From Lachnospiraceae bacterium (GTDB lineage Bacteria; Bacillota; Clostridia; Lachnospirales; Lachnospiraceae), in contig JAIEDW010000260.1 in NCBI GenBank assembly GCA_029067805.1, positions 1-35,384 on the forward strand: a stretch of 35,384 bases of DNA. The letters are read 5' to 3'. A program made the translations under genes and the position numbers. The notes beneath the pieces were generated by a model that was not told the DNA's origin, made no database searches, and saw only the letters and a program-made list of their open reading frames with translations. Positions 33,216 to 35,384 of the stretch are shown piece by piece; position 1 is the stretch's first letter; every line of letters starts with the position of its first letter.

Positions 33216-33896
33216 CTACCTTGACGGTACCATCCTAATAATGCGTCCTGCAAAATCATTGAAATTCTGTGTCTGTAAAATAACCTTGCCTGGTCCCGTC
33301 AGTTTTGTCAAAAATAGTCCTTCGCCGCCCAAAAAGATATTTTTCAGTCCCTTTACTGCTTCAATATCATACTTCACTGATTTTTCGAACGCAACCACAT
33401 TTCCTGTATCAACTTTAAGGACTTCCCCGGGCGCCAGATTTTTTTCCACTTTGTTTCCGTCAATCTCCAGAAAAACCATTCCAGTACCGCTAATATCCTG
33501 CAGGATAAATCCCTCACCACCAAAAAATCCGGCAGAAAACTTCTTGGTAAATGTCACATTCAGATGTACTGTTTCCTGCGCACAGAGAAAAGCGCCCTTC
33601 TGACAGATCATGCCGCCACTGGCTCCCACGTCAATCGGTAACACCTCACCCGCAACGGTGGATGCAAACGCTATCATGCTGCCAGCGCGTTCCGCCTTAT
33701 ATGTTGCCATAAACAATGACTCTCCCGAGAACATTCTGCCAATGCCTTTGCCCAGACCGCCTTTCATATTGGAATCCATGGCAACGCCATCTGACATCCA
33801 TGCCATTCCGCCCGACTGCGTGTACATAGACTCTCCCGGTGCGTCAAAAAGCACTTCCACTGCCGGCATTGTATTTCCAATAATTTTGTACTTCAT
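33216..33896 (-). CDS. AIM24 / TIGR00266 family protein
   Basis: This 226-residue protein matches the AIM24 family: SGGMAWMSDGVAMDS, GIGRMFSGESLFMATYKA, GFFGGEGFILQDISGTGMVF and FLGGEGLFLTKLTGPGKVILQT. The fold is a beta-rich, three-fold symmetric barrel with repeated Gly-rich strands, and there is no signal or TM segment. Bacterial function is unclear; the yeast namesake is mitochondrial. AAGGAGG is 9 bases before the ATG. It is downstream of uppP with a 31-base gap and may share its transcript. The region 33070-33215 downstream holds only the small remnant above. Confidence 0.9.
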   Translation of the reverse strand: MKYKIIGNTMPAVEVLFDAPGESMYTQSGGMAWMSDGVAMDSNMKGGLGKGIGRMFSGESLFMATYKAERAGSMIAFASTVAGEVLPIDVGASGGMICQKGAFLCAQETVHLNVTFTKKFSAGFFGGEGFILQDISGTGMVFLEIDGNKVEKNLAPGEVLKVDTGNVVAFEKSVKYDIEAVKGLKNIFLGGEGLFLTKLTGPGKVILQTQNFNDFAGRIIRMVPSR

Positions 33897-33927
33897 AATG
33901 CATTTCCTCCTTCATAAAAATTCTATC

Positions 33928-34764
33928 CTATACCGTAATCACACCGCACATTCCAAGCGCAATCACAATGATGCCAAGTATAATCCGATACCATCCAAAC
34001 ACTTGAAAATCATGCTTTTTAATATAATCCATAAGAAACTTGATTACAAACACTGATACCACAAACGCCACAACCATACCAACAATCAGTATACACGCCT
34101 CTGTTCCAGTAAAGGTAAAACCGAATTTCAGTATTTTCAAAAGGCTTGCGCCAAACATGACCGGAATCGCAAGGAAAAAGGTAAACTCTGCCGCCACACT
34201 CCTTGAAACGCCAATGAGCAGTGCGCCGACAATCGTTGCACCGGAGCGTGAGGTTCCCGGGAAGATTGCGGCGATTAACTGGAACACCCCAATAATCAGT
34301 GCTGTCTGAAATGTAATGTCGTTAAGCGTTTTTATTTTTGCCTTTTTCCCCTTATTTTTTCTTTCTACAATAATAAATGCGATACCAAAAACAATCAGCG
34401 CGATTGCTACGGGAATTGCGTGGTAGAAAAGTTCCTCGCAGATATCGTCGAACAGCAGCCCCACAACCGCCGCCGGAATACATGCTGCCACAATTTTCAG
34501 CCATAGCATGATCTTATCCATCTCAATTACGGGCTTTGATTTATCATTGAATTGGAACGGAAATATTTTTTTCCAAAAGAGAATTACTACGGCAAGGATC
34601 GCACCGAGCTGTATCACCACGAGAAACATTTCAAGGAATTCCGGTGTGCAGTCAAGTTTTACAAACTCGTCAAGAATAATCATATGCCCTGTACTGCTGA
34701 CGGGCAGCCATTCTGTGATACCTTCTACAATTCCAAATAATATTGCCTTTAAAATTTCTATCAT
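33928..34764 (-). CDS. uppP: Undecaprenyl-diphosphate phosphatase (BacA/UppP)
   Basis: This 278-residue, eight-TM protein has both catalytic motifs of BacA: GIVEGITEWLPVSSTGHMI at about 11-29 and FPGTSRSGATIVGALLIG at about 167-184. It dephosphorylates undecaprenyl diphosphate to recycle the lipid carrier of cell wall synthesis and gives bacitracin resistance when abundant. It starts 2 bases after the aminotransferase stop; AAAGGA overlaps that stop, so translation is coupled. Confidence 0.95.
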   Translation of the reverse strand: MIEILKAILFGIVEGITEWLPVSSTGHMIILDEFVKLDCTPEFLEMFLVVIQLGAILAVVILFWKKIFPFQFNDKSKPVIEMDKIMLWLKIVAACIPAAVVGLLFDDICEELFYHAIPVAIALIVFGIAFIIVERKNKGKKAKIKTLNDITFQTALIIGVFQLIAAIFPGTSRSGATIVGALLIGVSRSVAAEFTFFLAIPVMFGASLLKILKFGFTFTGTEACILIVGMVVAFVVSVFVIKFLMDYIKKHDFQVFGWYRIILGIIVIALGMCGVITV

Positions 34765-34766
34765 AG

Positions 34767-35384
34767 TTATCCTTTCACGCCGTATTCCGTTTCGACAAAC
34801 TTGCGAAGTGCCACCATCGCGCGTTCCACCTTCTCTGTTTCAATACAATATGCCATTCTGAAATATCCCGGGCATCCAAATGAGTCTGCCGGTACAAGCA
34901 CAAGGTCATAGTCTTTTGCCTTATTACAGAATGCAATGGAATCCTCCTCAAGCGCCTTCGGGAAAATATAAAACGTTCCGCCCGGCTTTACAACCTCAAA
35001 CCCTAAACTGACAAGCGTGTCATAAATAATATTCATGTTTTTCTCATACACCGATAAATCAGAAGTCACGCCAAGAATATCCGCTACTGCTATCTGTATG
35101 ATGGACGGTGGGCAATTATGACCGATTCCCCGTGAAATCTGACCGCACATCACGGAAATCAACTCACTGTCCGTACACTTCGGATTCGCCGCCACATATC
35201 CAAGACGCTCGCCCGGTATCGACATGGACTTTGCAAACGAATAGCACGAGAGGGTATTGTCATAAAACTTTGACACATAAGGTGCATCAACTCCCGCAAA
35301 AATAATGTCTCTGTAAGGCTCGTCCGATATGATAAAGATATCATGTCCGTATTCTTTCTGTTTTTCCTCCAAAATTGCGGCAAG
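34767..35384 (-). CDS. PLP-dependent aminotransferase, class I/II, C-terminal part (cut by window edge)
   Basis: The frame is open to the right edge and gives about 205 residues of a fold-type I aminotransferase. IISDEPYRDIIFAG holds the PLP aspartate/tyrosine region, and CYSFAKSMSIPGERLGY holds the PLP lysine and the following Arg/Gly motif. The C-terminal small domain with GGTFYIFPKA and GYFRMAYC completes it. It is probably an aspartate- or aromatic-type enzyme, but the N-terminal half needed for a subfamily call is missing. Confidence 0.9.
   Translation of the reverse strand, partial: LAAILEEKQKEYGHDIFIISDEPYRDIIFAGVDAPYVSKFYDNTLSCYSFAKSMSIPGERLGYVAANPKCTDSELISVMCGQISRGIGHNCPPSIIQIAVADILGVTSDLSVYEKNMNIIYDTLVSLGFEVVKPGGTFYIFPKALEEDSIAFCNKAKDYDLVLVPADSFGCPGYFRMAYCIETEKVERAMVALRKFVETEYGVKG

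Overview
The window looks like a chromosome segment of an anaerobic Gram-positive Clostridium-type bacterium, most likely a member of the Lachnospiraceae. The evidence is low GC, AGGAGG-type ribosome binding sites with frequent GTG/TTG starts, a CIRCE-controlled hrcA-grpE-dnaK-dnaJ operon, RNase J, IreB, a type III glutamine synthetase and a rhodanese-less ThiI. All genes lie on the minus strand except one small HPr-like gene (8520-8750), so the window reads most naturally from right to left. No tRNA, rRNA, CRISPR array or insertion sequence was seen.

Right edge to about 31.6 kb (minus-strand order): the C-terminal two thirds of a PLP aminotransferase, uppP (undecaprenyl-diphosphate phosphatase), an AIM24/TIGR00266 protein, a PD-(D/E)XK nuclease-like gene flanked by two broken small reading frames (one a zinc ribbon with an internal TAA), and a cupin. 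Next comes the heat-shock operon hrcA-grpE-dnaK-dnaJ with a perfect CIRCE element, followed by prmA.

An accessory cassette sits between prmA and rsmE, genes that are normally neighbours in Firmicutes: a PNK-like P-loop kinase, a Thg1-like 3'-5' polymerase and a GNAT acetyltransferase. A perfect 28-bp palindrome lies at its upstream border. This looks like a regulated RNA end-repair module and is the strongest candidate here for an under-described system.

After rsmE comes an 11-kb hexuronate island: a TRAP transporter (dctP, dctQ, dctM), a YcxB-like membrane protein, a LytS/YesM-type histidine kinase with an AraC-type response regulator, a second membrane-anchored DctP-like protein, an MFS permease, uxuA and uxuB. 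The layout suggests that external uronate (or a related sugar acid) is sensed by the second DctP with the kinase, imported by the TRAP system, and converted to 2-keto-3-deoxygluconate by UxuB and UxuA. The later enzymes (KdgK/KdgA) and UxaC are not in the window.

The left third is a conserved housekeeping block. It holds a cysteine desulfurase with thiI (s4U8 in tRNA), the HPr/Crh-like protein, mtaB (ms2t6A37), then ireB-ruvX-DUF1292-rnjA, an MltG-like protein lacking the catalytic domain, trmR and trhP (5-methoxyuridine at tRNA position 34), a tandem pair of two-TM proteins, and the first 64 codons of glnN. Four hairpin-rich intergenic elements (near 11.2, 13.15, 29.57 and 31.6 kb) share sequence and architecture and look like a dispersed repeat family.
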